Notes: generated by a model from the letters alone, not told the origin. Shown: positions 54,020 through 63,905, counted from the stretch's first letter. The stretch: 64,000 nucleotides of DNA from Acidobacteriaceae bacterium (GCA_030041515.1 JASHNS010000031.1:1-64000), one strand, 5' to 3'. Made by a program: numbers and translations.

Positions 54020-54235
54020 CTATCGCTTGCCGCCGGGGTCGTACTGAAAGCACTGGTCGAAGGGGACACCGAGCGCCAGAGCGACTTTGAAGGCGGTCTC
54101 GAGCGACGGCGAGTACTTGTCCTGCTCCATGGCGATGACCGTCTGGCGCGTGACGCCGACCTGGTCGGCGAGTTCCTGCTGCGTCATTTGTCTGGCTGCC
54201 CGCAGTTCCCGAATGCGATTGCGGATGGCGGACAT
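54020..54235 (-). CDS. XRE-family transcriptional regulator (YozG-like)
   Basis: A 71-residue DNA-binding protein that is just a Cro/C1 helix-turn-helix: [20 protein letters not shown] and [38 protein letters not shown] 54235 overlaps the stop of the membrane-protein gene (TGATG), so the two are translationally coupled. In many bacteria such compact regulators are paired with a DUF2178-like membrane protein. The two 18-bp palindromes in the promoter of this operon are its most likely binding sites (inference), implying autorepression. Confidence 0.92.
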   Translation of the reverse strand: MSAIRNRIRELRAARQMTQQELADQVGVTRQTVIAMEQDKYSPSLETAFKVALALGVPFDQCFQYDPGGKR

Positions 54236-54657
54236 CACAGCCCCCTTTTGTAAGCGACGATCTGCGCCACGGTCTTGGTGATGTCGGCGATCACTACCAT
54301 GCCAAAGAAGACGTTGAGGAAGTGCAGCGCGACCCAGGGATTGTGGATCGGAAACCGGCCCATCACCGCGTGAACCCAGAGCAGGCCGAGGCCAAGGACC
54401 ATCAGCGACACCAGCATCAGGTAGCCGGCGCGATAACCGCGCAGCTCGATGAGGCGGTCGCGCTCATCCGTGGTGCGGTTGCGCGTGGCGGCGGCGATGA
54501 TGGACTGCAGGACGATCTGCAGCACGATGATCGCGACGATCATGCCGGCGACTTTGTTGACTGAGTTCTGGCGGTGCAGGAAGAAGTAGGGGCCGTAGAC
54601 GACCAGCTCGGCAACGAGCGACGCATAGAGGGACTTTTCGCGATAGGACAGGGACAT
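54235..54657 (-). CDS. four-helix membrane protein paired with XRE regulator
   Basis: A 140-residue inner-membrane protein, first gene of the operon. Four helices: [60 protein letters not shown] and [20 protein letters not shown]. The short motif [19 protein letters not shown] between helices 2 and 3 is typical of the DUF2178-like proteins that accompany YozG-type regulators. ATG 54657 with GGAG upstream is used; a longer frame to 54723 would run through the promoter. The function is unknown. Confidence 0.82.
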   Translation of the reverse strand: MSLSYREKSLYASLVAELVVYGPYFFLHRQNSVNKVAGMIVAIIVLQIVLQSIIAAATRNRTTDERDRLIELRGYRAGYLMLVSLMVLGLGLLWVHAVMGRFPIHNPWVALHFLNVFFGMVVIADITKTVAQIVAYKRGL

Positions 54658-54671
54658 GTGGCTGGCTCCGG

Positions 54672-54735
54672 TGTCAAATTTATTTGACATCAGGAGCGTA
54701 GCGCGGGTTGGGGCGGATGTCAAATATTTTTGACA
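54672..54735 (-). promoter_or_regulatory. promoter flanked by two 18-bp operator palindromes
   Basis: TGTCAAATTTATTTGACA at 54672-54689 and TGTCAAATATTTTTGACA at 54718-54735 share TGTCAAA-N4-TTTGACA exactly. On the minus strand the upstream copy contains a consensus -35 box TTGACA (54723-54718), followed after 17 bases by TACGCT (54700-54695) as -10. The second copy lies just downstream of the -10, where a bound repressor would block transcription. The centres are 46 bp apart. The operon encodes an XRE protein, the obvious candidate repressor. Confidence 0.85.
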
Positions 54736-54744
54736 ATCCGGCTT

Positions 54745-55830
54745 TCACCGCGGCCGGGCGGCTTTGCGGAGGCGATCGCGGAGAGCGGCGCCGATTCCGT
54801 GCTCGGGCGGCATGGGGCAGACGATGACGGTTGCGCCCTGGTCGTCGAGCCAGCGCAGGCCCGCGAAGAGGCGGCGGGCGAGCTGATCGAGGTCGTCCCA
54901 GTTGCCCCAGTGAAAGATGCGCGCGTTGGCAGCGCCCGGAGGGAATCCCTCCGGGAGAAGCAGGCCGACAGTGTCGCCGGATTCTTCGAGGCCGCGGGAC
55001 GTGGCCGCGAGAACAACCTGCAGCGCGGGACCTTCACCTTCCACCAGGACCAGGCGGGCGCGCGGCGCGTAGTGGCGGATGCCGAGGCCGGGAGCAACGG
55101 CACCGTGCTCTGCATCTGGCTTTGGTTCGGCATCGGCGTTGAGCTGCGTGACTTCTCCGTAAACGACCGCGCGGATTTGATCGAGGGTAATGACGCCGGG
55201 GCGGAAGATGGTGCAGCCGTCGTCGCGCACTTCGAGGACGGTGGACTCGACGCCGTGCGTGGTGGGGCCGGCGTCGAGGATGGCGTCGATGCGGCCGTCG
55301 AGGTCCTGAGCAACGTGGTCGGCGGTGGTGGCGCTGGTGCGGCCGAACCGGTTGGCGCTGGGCGCGGCGACCGGGATGCCGGCTTCGCGCAGGAGGGCCA
55401 GCGCGACGGGATGCGCCGGCATGCGCACGCCGACGAGCGCGCGTCCGGCGGTCACGCTTTCGGGAATTCCAGAGTGTTTGGGCAGCAGGAGGGTGAGCGG
55501 GCCAGGCCAGAAGGCGGCCATCAGGGCGCGGGCGTTCTCTGAAACCGTCGCTGCGGTGCGGGCGAGAGGAACCGTGGCCGCAACGCGATCGAGGAGAGCG
55601 AGGTCGCCGATGTGGACGATGATGGGGTCCCAGCCGGGGCGCTCCTTGGCGGCGAAGATTTTGGCGACGGCGTCAGCCGAGAGGGCGTTGGCGCCGAGGC
55701 CGTAGACGGTTTCCGTGGGAAAGGCGACGGTGCCTCCGCGGCGGAGGATGTCGGCGGCCTGGGCGATGGCCTGACGAGAAGCGGGGCTGTCGAGATGGGC
55801 GGGATCGACGGAGAGACGGAGGGTCTGCAT
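54745..55830 (-). CDS. tsaC: threonylcarbamoyl-AMP synthase (Sua5 type)
   Basis: Makes threonylcarbamoyl-AMP from threonine, bicarbonate and ATP for the t6A37 modification of ANN-decoding tRNAs. At 361 residues it has the longer Sua5 form: a YrdC domain (residues ~15-205; GGTVAFPTETVYGLGANALS, KERPGWDPIIVHI, AFWPGPLTLLLPKHSGIP, PVAAPSANRFGRTSATT, DAGPTTHGVESTVLEV) and a C-terminal Sua5 domain beginning PGLGIRHYAPRARLVLVEG. AGGGACGA lies before the ATG at 55830. The end of the gene overlaps no other gene but lies 10 bp from the upstream operator of the XRE operon. Confidence 0.95.
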   Translation of the reverse strand: MQTLRLSVDPAHLDSPASRQAIAQAADILRRGGTVAFPTETVYGLGANALSADAVAKIFAAKERPGWDPIIVHIGDLALLDRVAATVPLARTAATVSENARALMAAFWPGPLTLLLPKHSGIPESVTAGRALVGVRMPAHPVALALLREAGIPVAAPSANRFGRTSATTADHVAQDLDGRIDAILDAGPTTHGVESTVLEVRDDGCTIFRPGVITLDQIRAVVYGEVTQLNADAEPKPDAEHGAVAPGLGIRHYAPRARLVLVEGEGPALQVVLAATSRGLEESGDTVGLLLPEGFPPGAANARIFHWGNWDDLDQLARRLFAGLRWLDDQGATVIVCPMPPEHGIGAALRDRLRKAARPR

Positions 55831-55944
55831 TCGTCCCTATGGTACGGAGCGGGGAGCGAGGGGGCAAAGCCCGCGATGGCGAGGTATTGGCCTCCCGCAT
55901 CTGCCGAAATCGGGCAGACGTGGGCACCCAACAGGTCCTGCAGC

Positions 55945-55982
55945 TCCCACACCCTATCCCCTATCCCCTGTACCCTGCTTCT
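55945..55982. repeat. CCCTATC short tandem repeats before the CYTH gene
   Basis: CACCCTATCCCCTATCCCC followed by TGTACCCTGCTTCT runs straight into the ATG at 55983, nearly the same arrangement as upstream of ymdB. No Shine-Dalgarno is present. Confidence 0.75.
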
Positions 55983-56558
55983 ATGAGCAGCAGAGAGATC
56001 GAGGTGAAGTTCCGCGTGGAGGATGCGGCGGCGCTGCAGGAGCGGCTGGCCGGGGCGGGGTTTCGCGAGGAGACGCCGCGCACCTTCGAGCGGAATGTGC
56101 TGTACGACACGGCGGATCGGCGGCTGCGCAGCCAGCAGTCCATCCTGCGGGTGCGGAAATATGGGGAGAAGTGGGTGGTGACGCACAAGTGCCTGCCTCG
56201 CGACAACGATCCGGGAGCGCGGCATAAGCATCGCGAGGAAACCGAGACGGCGGTCGCGGACGGCGAGGCGATTGGGCAGATTTTCGAGCAGCTCGGGTAT
56301 GCGCCGGCGTTCGTGTATGAGAAGTGGCGCAGCGAGTACGCGGACGGGACGGGTCACTGCGTGGTGGACGAGACGCCGATCGGCATTTATGCCGAGCTGG
56401 AGGGTCCGCCGGAGTGGATTGACGCGACGGGGAGACGGCTGGGGGTGGATCCGTCGCAGTTCATGACGCTAAGTTACGGGCGTTTGTTCGAGCAATGGCA
56501 GCGGAAAACGGGAAGTTCGGCTAAAAACCTCACCTTCGAAGAGATTGGGGGCCGGTAA
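55983..56558 (+). CDS. CYTH-domain protein (class IV adenylate cyclase/thiamine-triphosphatase fold)
   Basis: A 191-residue triphosphate tunnel enzyme. The signature EIEVKFRV (ExExK) is at residues 5-12. Further acidic and basic strands line the tunnel: [68 protein letters not shown] and [11 protein letters not shown]. Members hydrolyse or cyclise triphosphates (thiamine triphosphate, tripolyphosphate or ATP); the present one cannot be assigned further. It begins immediately after a short-repeat tract. Confidence 0.88.
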   Translation: MSSREIEVKFRVEDAAALQERLAGAGFREETPRTFERNVLYDTADRRLRSQQSILRVRKYGEKWVVTHKCLPRDNDPGARHKHREETETAVADGEAIGQIFEQLGYAPAFVYEKWRSEYADGTGHCVVDETPIGIYAELEGPPEWIDATGRRLGVDPSQFMTLSYGRLFEQWQRKTGSSAKNLTFEEIGGR

Positions 56559-56640
56559 ACCCTGGCCGATTTCATCCGATAACTATCTCGAGCTGTCCAT
56601 GCCATGGCGTGTCGCGGGGCAACAGGGCTCGAGGTCGGCA

Positions 56641-58389
56641 ATGGATTCATCGTGGGTCTTCGCGCGGTTGCCGTTCCGCCAGAAACTGCGTCTGGTGGGA
56701 GCGATGGTGCTGGCTGGTACGCTGCTGGGCTCACTGCTGGCGACTCTGGAGATGCGGCGCGCAAACCAGCTGTGCACGGGCGTGACGGAGCGCTCGATTC
56801 CGGCGGTGGAAGCGCTGCGCGATCTGCGCCTGGGCGCGATGGGGGCCAACAGCGCGCTGCAGTCGTGGCTGCTGTTCGGGAGCGATCCGGGGGCTTCTGC
56901 GCGCTACCGGGCCCAGTTCGAGCAGAGCGAAGAGATTGGGCAGACGGCGCTGGCGGAAATCGCGCTGGAGGGCGAGACGCGGAACAGTCCGGATGGGACT
57001 GAGGGGGTGACCCGCGTTTCGGAGGAGTGGCAGGCGCTGGATCGAGCGGAGCGACAGGTGCTGGCGACCGGTCGGCAACACGGGAATGGGACGGGCGCGC
57101 GGGCCCGCGACCTCGTGGAGGGGGAAGTCGCCGATCGTTACGAGCGGCTGAACGCGCGGCTGGGCCGGAGCATCGGGGAGGAGACGCGGCTGCGCGACCG
57201 GAGCCTGGCGGAGGAACTCCGCGTGAGCCGGCTGCAGGCGCTTTTTATGTGGACGGGGATTGTGCTCGGTGCGCTGCTGGGCGGGACGCTGGCGGAACTT
57301 ACCGCGCGGCGGGTGGCGGGCTCGCTGCGGCGCGTAGCCGAGCGGGCGCATGCCATTGCGGATGGGGATCTGACGGGGGAGACGATCCACCTCGAGTCCG
57401 ATGACGAACTCGGCACGCTGGCGGAGTCCGTGAACCGCATGCAGCAAAACCTGAAGGACATGGCAGGCGCGGTGATGGAGACCGCGGCGACGGTGCATCG
57501 CGATGCGGGAGAGCTGGCGCGGGTGGGAGCTGCGTCGTTTCAGAGGACTCGGGAGCAATCGCAGCAGACACACCAGGCGGCGACGGCGATGCAGGAAATG
57601 TCGATCTCGATTGCCGAGGTTTCGAGCCACGCGCAGAACGCTGCGGACCAGGCAGGACAGGCGGCAGCGATTGCGCGGGAGGGCGGAGCGATTGTGGAGG
57701 AGATGCTGGCGGGAATGCACACCATCTCCGAGTCGGTGACGCAATCGGCGGATACCGTGGAGCGGCTGGGCAAGGAATCGGAACAGATTATCCGCATCGT
57801 GAACGTGATCGAGGAGATTGCGCAGAAGACGAATCTGCTGGCGCTGAATGCGGCCATTGAGGCGGCGCGGGCCGGCGAACAGGGGCGAGGCTTCTCGGTA
57901 GTGGCCGGAGAAGTACGGCGGCTGGCGGAGTCGACGCGCGACGCCACCAGCGAGATCGCGCAGATGGTCGAAGGAATCCGGAACCACACGCAGGCCGCCG
58001 TAGACGCGATGAATTCCGGAACCGAGCGGGTGAGCCGGGGCATGGAAATCACGGGGCGCGCCGGAGAATCGCTGAAGCGGATCATCGCGGCGGCGGATCA
58101 GGTGGATTCGATGATCGCGCAGATAGCGACGGCGTCGACGGAGCAGTCGGTGGCGGCGCAGCAGTCGAGCCAGAACCTGGAAGTGATCAATCGGCTGGGC
58201 GAGGAGCATGAGTCGGCGATTCCGGTTACTCGTGGACTTCTGGAGTCGGTGGAGCGGGGAGCGCAGCAGCTTCAGGAGCATATCGCCCATTTCCGGATCG
58301 GGGAAACAGGCAAGGGGCAACAGGGAGCGGGCAACAGAGAACCTGCTGGCCACCGCGGATTCAGCGCCGGCTACGAAGTTTCCTCATGA
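56641..58389 (+). CDS. methyl-accepting chemotaxis protein
   Basis: A 582-residue chemoreceptor. N-terminal helix [20 protein letters not shown]; a periplasmic helical sensor (residues ~40-190, four-helix-bundle type, with [20 protein letters not shown]); a second helix ([20 protein letters not shown]); a HAMP domain ([20 protein letters not shown]); and a long signalling hairpin with the conserved tip [40 protein letters not shown]. The tail after about residue 560 is short-repeat-derived and lacks a CheR-binding pentapeptide. GAGG before ATG 56641 fixes the start. No che genes are adjacent, so it signals to an array encoded elsewhere. Confidence 0.93.
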   Translation: MDSSWVFARLPFRQKLRLVGAMVLAGTLLGSLLATLEMRRANQLCTGVTERSIPAVEALRDLRLGAMGANSALQSWLLFGSDPGASARYRAQFEQSEEIGQTALAEIALEGETRNSPDGTEGVTRVSEEWQALDRAERQVLATGRQHGNGTGARARDLVEGEVADRYERLNARLGRSIGEETRLRDRSLAEELRVSRLQALFMWTGIVLGALLGGTLAELTARRVAGSLRRVAERAHAIADGDLTGETIHLESDDELGTLAESVNRMQQNLKDMAGAVMETAATVHRDAGELARVGAASFQRTREQSQQTHQAATAMQEMSISIAEVSSHAQNAADQAGQAAAIAREGGAIVEEMLAGMHTISESVTQSADTVERLGKESEQIIRIVNVIEEIAQKTNLLALNAAIEAARAGEQGRGFSVVAGEVRRLAESTRDATSEIAQMVEGIRNHTQAAVDAMNSGTERVSRGMEITGRAGESLKRIIAAADQVDSMIAQIATASTEQSVAAQQSSQNLEVINRLGEEHESAIPVTRGLLESVERGAQQLQEHIAHFRIGETGKGQQGAGNREPAGHRGFSAGYEVSS

Positions 58390-58462
58390 GGGCGACCGGG
58401 ATATTTTCCGCGTCGCCTGAAGACGCCGGTTCCTGATCGTCTCAATTCCCTGTTTCCTGCTT

Positions 58463-59449
58463 CTACATCCCTTCGCCGGAGAAGGGATTGACCTCATTCG
58501 CGGGGATCGCGGTGGGATCCACTTTGGCGGCGCTTTCTTCGCCGTCAGCGGCGGCGGGCGCAAGATGGCTGCGGTTGTAGACGCGGAGCGGATCGCCGGG
58601 GAGCATGTGGTGCTCTTCGAGCGCGATGCGGATGCGCCGCTGGGTTTCGCGCATCGCGGCCCACTGCTGATTGGCTTTCGTCTTCAGCTGCAGAAGATAG
58701 ATCACCTGCGAACCCTTGAGCTGGTCGACGCCCAGCAGCACCGGATCGCCCAGAAAGACATCGCTGTATTTCGGATCGTTGCGAACGGATGCGGCGACGT
58801 CCGTGAGCAGGTCCATGACCTGATCGGGATGGGCGGAGAAATCGACGGCGACATGGATGTTCGCGACGGAGAAATCGCGGGTGAGGTTGGCGACGGTGGT
58901 GATCTGCGAATTGGGCACGACGTAGAGGGTGCCGTCGGAGTCGCGGACCTGGGTGCGGCGGAGGGTCATGGCCTCAACCGTGCCGGCGACCCCGGCCACG
59001 CGCACTGAATCGCCCACGTTGTACTGGTCTTCAATCAGGATGAGGAAGCCATTGAAGCAGTCCTTGACGATGTTCTGCGCGGCGAGGCCAATGGCGACGC
59101 CGGCGACACCCGCACTGGTGAGCAGCGGCCCCAAATTCAGCCCGAGGATGGGGAGGATTTCGAGAATGGCCAGGAAGATGATGATGCCGACGCCGGTATT
59201 GCGAATCACGGCGGCCAGCGTGCGCACCTGGGCCAGGTGCGCCGGTGTGCTGGACTGGCGCTCGGCAATGCGCAGGATGTGATGGCTGATGAGCCGGAGC
59301 AGCCAGAGGAGCAGCCAGGCAATCAGGGCGACGGCGATGATTTTGGGAAGCTTCTCGTGCAGGAAATCCTGGAAATCGGTGACGTACTTGTCGCCGAGAA
59401 CTTCAAAAAATCCAGGTCCGGCACGGAGTCCAATCAGAGCGTTCAGCAT
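58463..59449 (-). CDS. MscS-family mechanosensitive channel
   Basis: A 328-residue small-conductance mechanosensitive channel, protecting against hypo-osmotic shock. Three helices near the N-terminus, then the pore helix TM3 with its Gly/Ala face (LLTSAGVAGVAIGLAAQNIV), followed by the beta domain (LILIEDQYNVGDSVRVAGVA, EAMTLRRTQVRDSDGTLYVV, PNSQITTVANLTRDF) and an alpha/beta C-terminal domain. It is convergent with the chemoreceptor gene. Confidence 0.93.
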   Translation of the reverse strand: MLNALIGLRAGPGFFEVLGDKYVTDFQDFLHEKLPKIIAVALIAWLLLWLLRLISHHILRIAERQSSTPAHLAQVRTLAAVIRNTGVGIIIFLAILEILPILGLNLGPLLTSAGVAGVAIGLAAQNIVKDCFNGFLILIEDQYNVGDSVRVAGVAGTVEAMTLRRTQVRDSDGTLYVVPNSQITTVANLTRDFSVANIHVAVDFSAHPDQVMDLLTDVAASVRNDPKYSDVFLGDPVLLGVDQLKGSQVIYLLQLKTKANQQWAAMRETQRRIRIALEEHHMLPGDPLRVYNRSHLAPAAADGEESAAKVDPTAIPANEVNPFSGEGM

Positions 59450-59604
59450 GGTTGATCTCAGGATAGACGGAGGGGAGGAGGATGGAGTGGGCGGCGTGGC
59501 CCCGAGAGGGGAACAGGCAGAACTATAATGCCGCCATCCAAAAACTCGGAAGGCCGCGGCGTTGACAGGTCCGCCCCGCTTTCCGGGTCATCAGGAGGGG
59601 TTTC

Positions 59605-59982
59605 ATGCATCGTTTGATCTGCAAAGGTCAGTTTTTCTGGATTTTGCTGCTGGCCGGCGCATGCGCGGCGATTCCGGCGCATGCGCAGCAGGCAACGCCG
59701 CCCCAGGAGGTGCCGAACGCCCAGCAGTTTCCTCCGCCCATGGGGCCGCCGCCCGACAAGAGCGAGCAACAGGTGCTGCGGAAGATGGCGCAGGAGCGCA
59801 ACGTCAATCGGCAGGAGGAGATTGTTGCCGACACGAATAAGCTGCTGGCGCTGGCAAAGAAACTGCGCGACGAGGTAGCGAAGAGCAACAAGGACCAGCT
59901 TTCGCTCTCCGTGGTGGATACGGCGAATCAGATCGAGAAGCTGGCGAAGACCGTGAAGGAGCGGATGCGGGACGGGACGTAG
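59605..59982 (+). CDS. small exported protein with coiled-coil C-terminus
   Basis: A 125-residue secreted protein. Signal peptide FFWILLLAGACAAIPAHA; ATG 59605 with AGGAGG. The mature part has a Pro-rich linker (NAQQFPPPMGPPPDKSEQ) and a long helix (QERNVNRQEEIVADTNKLLA, LAKKLRDEVAKSNKDQLSLS, EKLAKTVKERMRDG). This type, with KLLxLAxxLKxxVxKS(N)KDxLS, recurs in Acidobacteria. The function is unknown. It converges on the PP2C phosphatase gene. Confidence 0.75.
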   Translation: MHRLICKGQFFWILLLAGACAAIPAHAQQATPPQEVPNAQQFPPPMGPPPDKSEQQVLRKMAQERNVNRQEEIVADTNKLLALAKKLRDEVAKSNKDQLSLSVVDTANQIEKLAKTVKERMRDGT

Positions 59983-59988
59983 ACAGCG

Positions 59989-61221
59989 TCAGGATGTGGA
60001 TGTAGCCGCGGCCTCCGTGAGCACCGCGAAATCGAGGGACGACGGGGCGGATCGGCGGATGAGGAGGAGCGTCTGGTCATCGGTCTGGGGACCGAAGCTG
60101 CGAGCTTTGGAGAGAATTTCCTGGGCGACCGAGGACAGCGGCTTACCGGCGCAGGCCGTCAGGGTGTCCTCGAGGCGTGCCTGGCCAAATTCCTCTCCGT
60201 CTTGGCCGCACACCTCCAGGATGCCGTCGGTGGCGACCAGCAGAACGTCGCCCACGGCGAATTGCATCGCTCGGCCAGAAAAACCGGCCTGGGGCAGAAG
60301 TCCCAGGGGAAACTGCTGTTCCTGTACCGTCTCGAGCTCGTTGCCACGCAGCCTTCTGTGAAAAATCGGCGGGCTGGCGGCCATCGCGTACCAGACGCGG
60401 CCGTCGGCATTCAGGCGAAACGCGGTGAGCGTGGCGTACATCTGCGGTTCTTTCACAGCAGGCAGAACGCGGTTGAGCTTGTCGAGAAGCAGCGGCAGCG
60501 ACGTCTCCGGCGGCCCCGGTTCCAGCAGAACGGTGCGGGCCGCGGTCTTGAGCATGCCCATCAGGATGCCTGCGGAGAGGCCGTGCCCGGCGATGTCAGC
60601 CACGTAGGCGACCACGTCGCCGCCAGGCAGAGCGACGACATCCACCAGATCGCCGCCGACCTTTTCGCTGGGCTCGGAGAGGCCGAAAATCTCAAATCCG
60701 GCAGCTTCGAGCGTGATGGGCGGGACCAGGGTTTTCTGGATGCCGTGCGCCAGAGCCAGTTCGCTCTTGATACGCATGGTAGCGCGGTTCTCCGCGGAGA
60801 AGAAAGAAACGAAGAGGGCGTAGGAGGTGATCACCGCCAAAAGAGTGCCCGTTCCGGCAAAGCGGACGCCGTCCGCCGCGGAAGGACTGGAGAGCGCGAA
60901 CGCATGCACCATCCAGAGCGTCGCCCATGTGAGCGCGGGGCCCATCGCGAACTGGAGTGCGACGAGGACAACCATGAACGGCCAGGGCAGGTAATTCAGA
61001 AAGAGCAGAAAGAGCACGGCATTCAGGCCGGTCACCACGCCGACCAGGATCACCGTGGCGTACGGCATCGATCCCATCCTCAGCAGATCATTGAAGGGGC
61101 CGATGACCGAGAAGATGAGGAAGACCGCGGACGCGAAGATCCACAACCGCTTCCACGGAATCTCGCGAAAACCCTGCCAGTGCCGAGGCCACTGGTACCA
61201 GGCTCGGGCGTGAGCTGCCAT
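59989..61221 (-). CDS. membrane PP2C/SpoIIE-type serine phosphatase
   Basis: A 410-residue protein with five or six N-terminal helices (residues ~25-150; MVVLVALQFAMGPALTWATL and neighbours) and a C-terminal RsbU/SpoIIE phosphatase domain (residues ~180-395). Metal-binding motifs: EKVGGDLVDVVALPGGDVVA and YVADIAGHGLSAGILMGMLK; later GDVLLVATDGILEVCGQDGE and RRSAPSSLDF at the end. Such enzymes dephosphorylate anti-sigma-factor antagonists in partner-switching stress pathways. No antagonist (STAS) or switch kinase gene is adjacent, so its partner is encoded elsewhere. Confidence 0.9.
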   Translation of the reverse strand: MAAHARAWYQWPRHWQGFREIPWKRLWIFASAVFLIFSVIGPFNDLLRMGSMPYATVILVGVVTGLNAVLFLLFLNYLPWPFMVVLVALQFAMGPALTWATLWMVHAFALSSPSAADGVRFAGTGTLLAVITSYALFVSFFSAENRATMRIKSELALAHGIQKTLVPPITLEAAGFEIFGLSEPSEKVGGDLVDVVALPGGDVVAYVADIAGHGLSAGILMGMLKTAARTVLLEPGPPETSLPLLLDKLNRVLPAVKEPQMYATLTAFRLNADGRVWYAMAASPPIFHRRLRGNELETVQEQQFPLGLLPQAGFSGRAMQFAVGDVLLVATDGILEVCGQDGEEFGQARLEDTLTACAGKPLSSVAQEILSKARSFGPQTDDQTLLLIRRSAPSSLDFAVLTEAAATSTS

Positions 61222-61290
61222 AGGCTGCCAACATATCAGCCACTGGCGGCAATGTACACACGGAAGGAGCGCAGCGGCTCAGGCTGCGTG

Positions 61291-61333
61291 GCGCCCCACC
61301 CTGTCGCCAAACGCGCGAAAAGGGTGGGCACCC
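61291..61333. repeat. REP-like palindromic element, copy 4
   Basis: GCGCCCCACCCTGTCGC and GCGCGAAAAGGGTGGGCACCC pair imperfectly, closely matching the elements at 5961-6000 and 6104-6140. It lies between the LolA-like and phosphatase genes. Confidence 0.65.
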
Positions 61334-61342
61334 GCATGGCAT

Positions 61343-62035
61343 TTACCGGTGGGTGATCTGGGTGCCTTTGGGAACGTGCAGCGTGAAGAGACTGTCGGAC
61401 AAGTGGGTGTTGTAGCGAATCTTGCTGTACGTCACGGTGCGGGAATCGCCGTCGGGCTGCGAGAAGATCTGCTTCAGGCTGATGTCGCGGGCGAGATCCA
61501 TCCAGATGGTGACGTGGCTGAAGTTGTTGCGGATGCTGGCCTGCTTCGAGACCAGGTCCAGTTTGGCGGTCGAATGGCCGTTGATGGATTCCATGCCCTG
61601 GAAAGTGATGGTCCACTGCGAAGTGAGGTCGTTCGCGGTGGCGCCGAAACCGGTAGCCAGCAGGCTGTCCCATTCACCGCGGTTAGCGCCGCCGGAGAAG
61701 ATGGTCTCCTGCGAAGCGGCCGGCTGGTAGTAGTCGAGCTGGCCGTTTTTGTAGAGAAGCTGTGCGACCGGCTGGCCGCCGCTGGAGTTCAGCTGGGTCA
61801 CCATCTCCATGGAGGAGCCCTGGCGGCGAAAGGCGGTCATGCCCTTCTGCATTTCGTGCTCCTGCACGACGGCGGTATACAGATCGACCGAGATGTCGGC
61901 CTGGACCTCGTGGAACTTCGGCGACGCGGCGTTGATCTGGTCGAGCACCTTTTGGAGGTTCATCGTCTGAGCAGGAGCAGCCGCAGAAACCAGCGCCAGA
62001 ATCGCAATCAGAAATGGCAGGCGTTGCACGTTCAT
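61343..62035 (-). CDS. LolA-like outer-membrane lipoprotein carrier protein
   Basis: A 230-residue periplasmic protein. Signal peptide FLIAILALVSAAAPAQ; GAAGG before ATG 62035. The mature part begins LQKVLDQINAASPKFHEVQA and continues with an open beta-barrel pattern typical of LolA/LolB: VQEHEMQKGMTAFRRQ, AQLLYKNGQLDYYQPAASQE, KLDLVSKQASIRNNFSHVTI, WMDLARDISLKQIFSQPDGD and YSKIRYNTHLSDSLFTLHVP. Transport of lipoproteins or glycolipids through the periplasm is likely; whether it is the main LolA is unknown. Confidence 0.82.
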   Translation of the reverse strand: MNVQRLPFLIAILALVSAAAPAQTMNLQKVLDQINAASPKFHEVQADISVDLYTAVVQEHEMQKGMTAFRRQGSSMEMVTQLNSSGGQPVAQLLYKNGQLDYYQPAASQETIFSGGANRGEWDSLLATGFGATANDLTSQWTITFQGMESINGHSTAKLDLVSKQASIRNNFSHVTIWMDLARDISLKQIFSQPDGDSRTVTYSKIRYNTHLSDSLFTLHVPKGTQITHR

Positions 62036-62097
62036 AGCCTTCTTTTAGACCCCGTTCGTCCGGCGAGGGATGCATTGACTTCCGCGGGAGGGGCGGC

Positions 62098-62463
62098 CTA
62101 GCGGTGGGCCCAGACCTTCCAGGCAACCAGGCGGCCACCGATTTCGCGGACAGGCTCGGTGCGGTCCACGACGACCGGACCGGCAACCCGGCCTATCGCG
62201 CCGGCCAGTTGCTGGAACGGCGGGACACCGTTCGCCGCCGGGGCCATTTCCGCGGGCACGATGTAAATCAGGCCGCCCGCCGGGTTGGCCATGGCGCGGA
62301 TCTCGTTGGGCGGCAGGTCGGGCTTGGGCTGGTCACCGTAGTGGATGAAACGCGGGGTGAAGAAGATGAACGCGAGGATGAGGGTGACCATCACGTCGTA
62401 GGGGACACTGCCCCGCTCGTGGGTCCACCATAGATAGCCCTTCAACGTACTGCCTGCGCTCAC
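62098..62463 (-). CDS. small membrane-anchored protein coupled to serS
   Basis: A 121-residue protein with one hydrophobic helix ([20 protein letters not shown]) following a short N-terminus ([19 protein letters not shown]), then a soluble C-terminal part with [12 protein letters not shown] and WKVWAHR at its end. The GTG start at 62463 overlaps the serS stop by four bases (GTGA), so its translation is coupled to that of seryl-tRNA synthetase. This short protein is typical of Acidobacteria and has no known function. Confidence 0.7.
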   Translation of the reverse strand: MSAGSTLKGYLWWTHERGSVPYDVMVTLILAFIFFTPRFIHYGDQPKPDLPPNEIRAMANPAGGLIYIVPAEMAPAANGVPPFQQLAGAIGRVAGPVVVDRTEPVREIGGRLVAWKVWAHR

Positions 62464-63788
62464 AAGGAAGCTCCTGCGCGCGGAGTGATCGTGCGCTGCC
62501 CGCCCATATAGGGTACCAGCGCTTCGGGAATGCGGATGGTGCCGTCGGCCTGCTGGTAGTTCTCGAGAATCGCCAGCCAGGTGCGGCCCACCGCGAGCCC
62601 GCTGCCATTGAGAGTATGCAGGAACGCGGATTTGCCGCCCTTCGCTTTGTAGCGGATATTGGCACGCCGCGCCTGGAAGGATTCGAAGTTGGAGCAGGAG
62701 GAGATTTCGCGATAAAGGCTCTGGCCGGGCAGCCAGACTTCGAGGTCGTAGGTCTTGGTGGAGCTGAAGCCGGTATCGCCCGTGCAGAGGAGCATGCGCC
62801 GGTACGGTAAATCGAGCGCTTCGAGGATCGCCTCAGCGTCGCGCGTCAGCTTCTCGTGCTCCAGGTCGCTTTCCTCGGGACGCGTGAACTTCACCAGCTC
62901 AACCTTCTGGAACTGGTGCTGGCGGATGATGCCGCGCACGTCCTTGCCATAGGAGCCGGCTTCGGAGCGGAAGCAGGGCGTATACGCCGCGAGCGCAATG
63001 GGCAGGCGGGCTTCGTCAAGGGTTTCGTCGCGGTAGAGATTGGTCACCGGAACTTCGGCGGTGGGGATCAGCCAGTGGTCGTTATCGCGATACTGGCCGG
63101 GCTCGAATCCCTCCGGATCGATGCAGTGAAACAGATCTTCGGCAAATTTCGGCAACTGGCCGGTGCCGAAGAGAGACTTGCTGTTAACCATGAACGGCGG
63201 CAGGACTTCGGTGTAGCCGTGCTCGCGGGTGTGCCGGTCGAGCATGAACCCGATGAGCGCGCGTTCCAGCCTGGCGCCGTCTCCCCAGTAGACGGCAAAG
63301 CGAGCACCGGAGATTTTGGCGGCGCGCTCCAGGTCGAGTATGCCGAGCTGTTCGCCCAGTTCCCAGTGCGGCTTTGGCTGGAAATCGAAATTGGGGATTG
63401 TGCCCCAGCGCTTCACTTCCACGTTCTGCTCTTCGCTGCGGCCGACCGGGACTTCGTCGCGGCAGAGGTTGGGAATGCGCGTGAGCAGGGCGCGCATTTG
63501 CGTATCGATGGCGTCGGCAGCCTGCTGGTCCGCGTCAATCGTCTCTTTCAGGCCGCGCACTTCCTCCACCAGAGCGCTCGCGTCCTCTTTTTGGCGCTTG
63601 AGAGCGCCGACGCGCTCCGAGAGCTCATTGCGCCGGCCCTTCAGCGTTTCCAGTTGCGTGATTTTCTCGCGGCGCTCTGCGTCGAGGCGGCGGAAATCGC
63701 CGAGCAGCAGGGCAGGATCGGCATTGCGGTCCCGTAGCTTTTTCTCCACCAATTCCAGATTGGAGCGGACAAATCCCAGGTCGAGCAT
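62460..63788 (-). CDS. serS: seryl-tRNA synthetase
   Basis: Charges serine to tRNA-Ser (and to tRNA-Sec where present). 442 residues. An N-terminal antiparallel coiled coil (residues ~30-105, with [20 protein letters not shown]) holds the tRNA; the class II core contains [20 protein letters not shown], motif 2 [20 protein letters not shown] and motif 3 [20 protein letters not shown], with [16 protein letters not shown] between. ATG 63788 ([10 protein letters not shown]) is used; an ATG two codons upstream (63794) is possible. Downstream, a small membrane protein is coupled. Confidence 0.95.
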   Translation of the reverse strand: MLDLGFVRSNLELVEKKLRDRNADPALLLGDFRRLDAERREKITQLETLKGRRNELSERVGALKRQKEDASALVEEVRGLKETIDADQQAADAIDTQMRALLTRIPNLCRDEVPVGRSEEQNVEVKRWGTIPNFDFQPKPHWELGEQLGILDLERAAKISGARFAVYWGDGARLERALIGFMLDRHTREHGYTEVLPPFMVNSKSLFGTGQLPKFAEDLFHCIDPEGFEPGQYRDNDHWLIPTAEVPVTNLYRDETLDEARLPIALAAYTPCFRSEAGSYGKDVRGIIRQHQFQKVELVKFTRPEESDLEHEKLTRDAEAILEALDLPYRRMLLCTGDTGFSSTKTYDLEVWLPGQSLYREISSCSNFESFQARRANIRYKAKGGKSAFLHTLNGSGLAVGRTWLAILENYQQADGTIRIPEALVPYMGGQRTITPRAGASL

Positions 63789-63905
63789 ACGCATCCAGAC
63801 TATCAGCGCGAACGGCCGAACCTGTCGCGCAGGAGCGCGCGATAAGATTGGGACGCTTGCGCGCCTTCGACTTCGCGGCGCGCCCCCTGCGATACTGAAT
63901 ATGCC

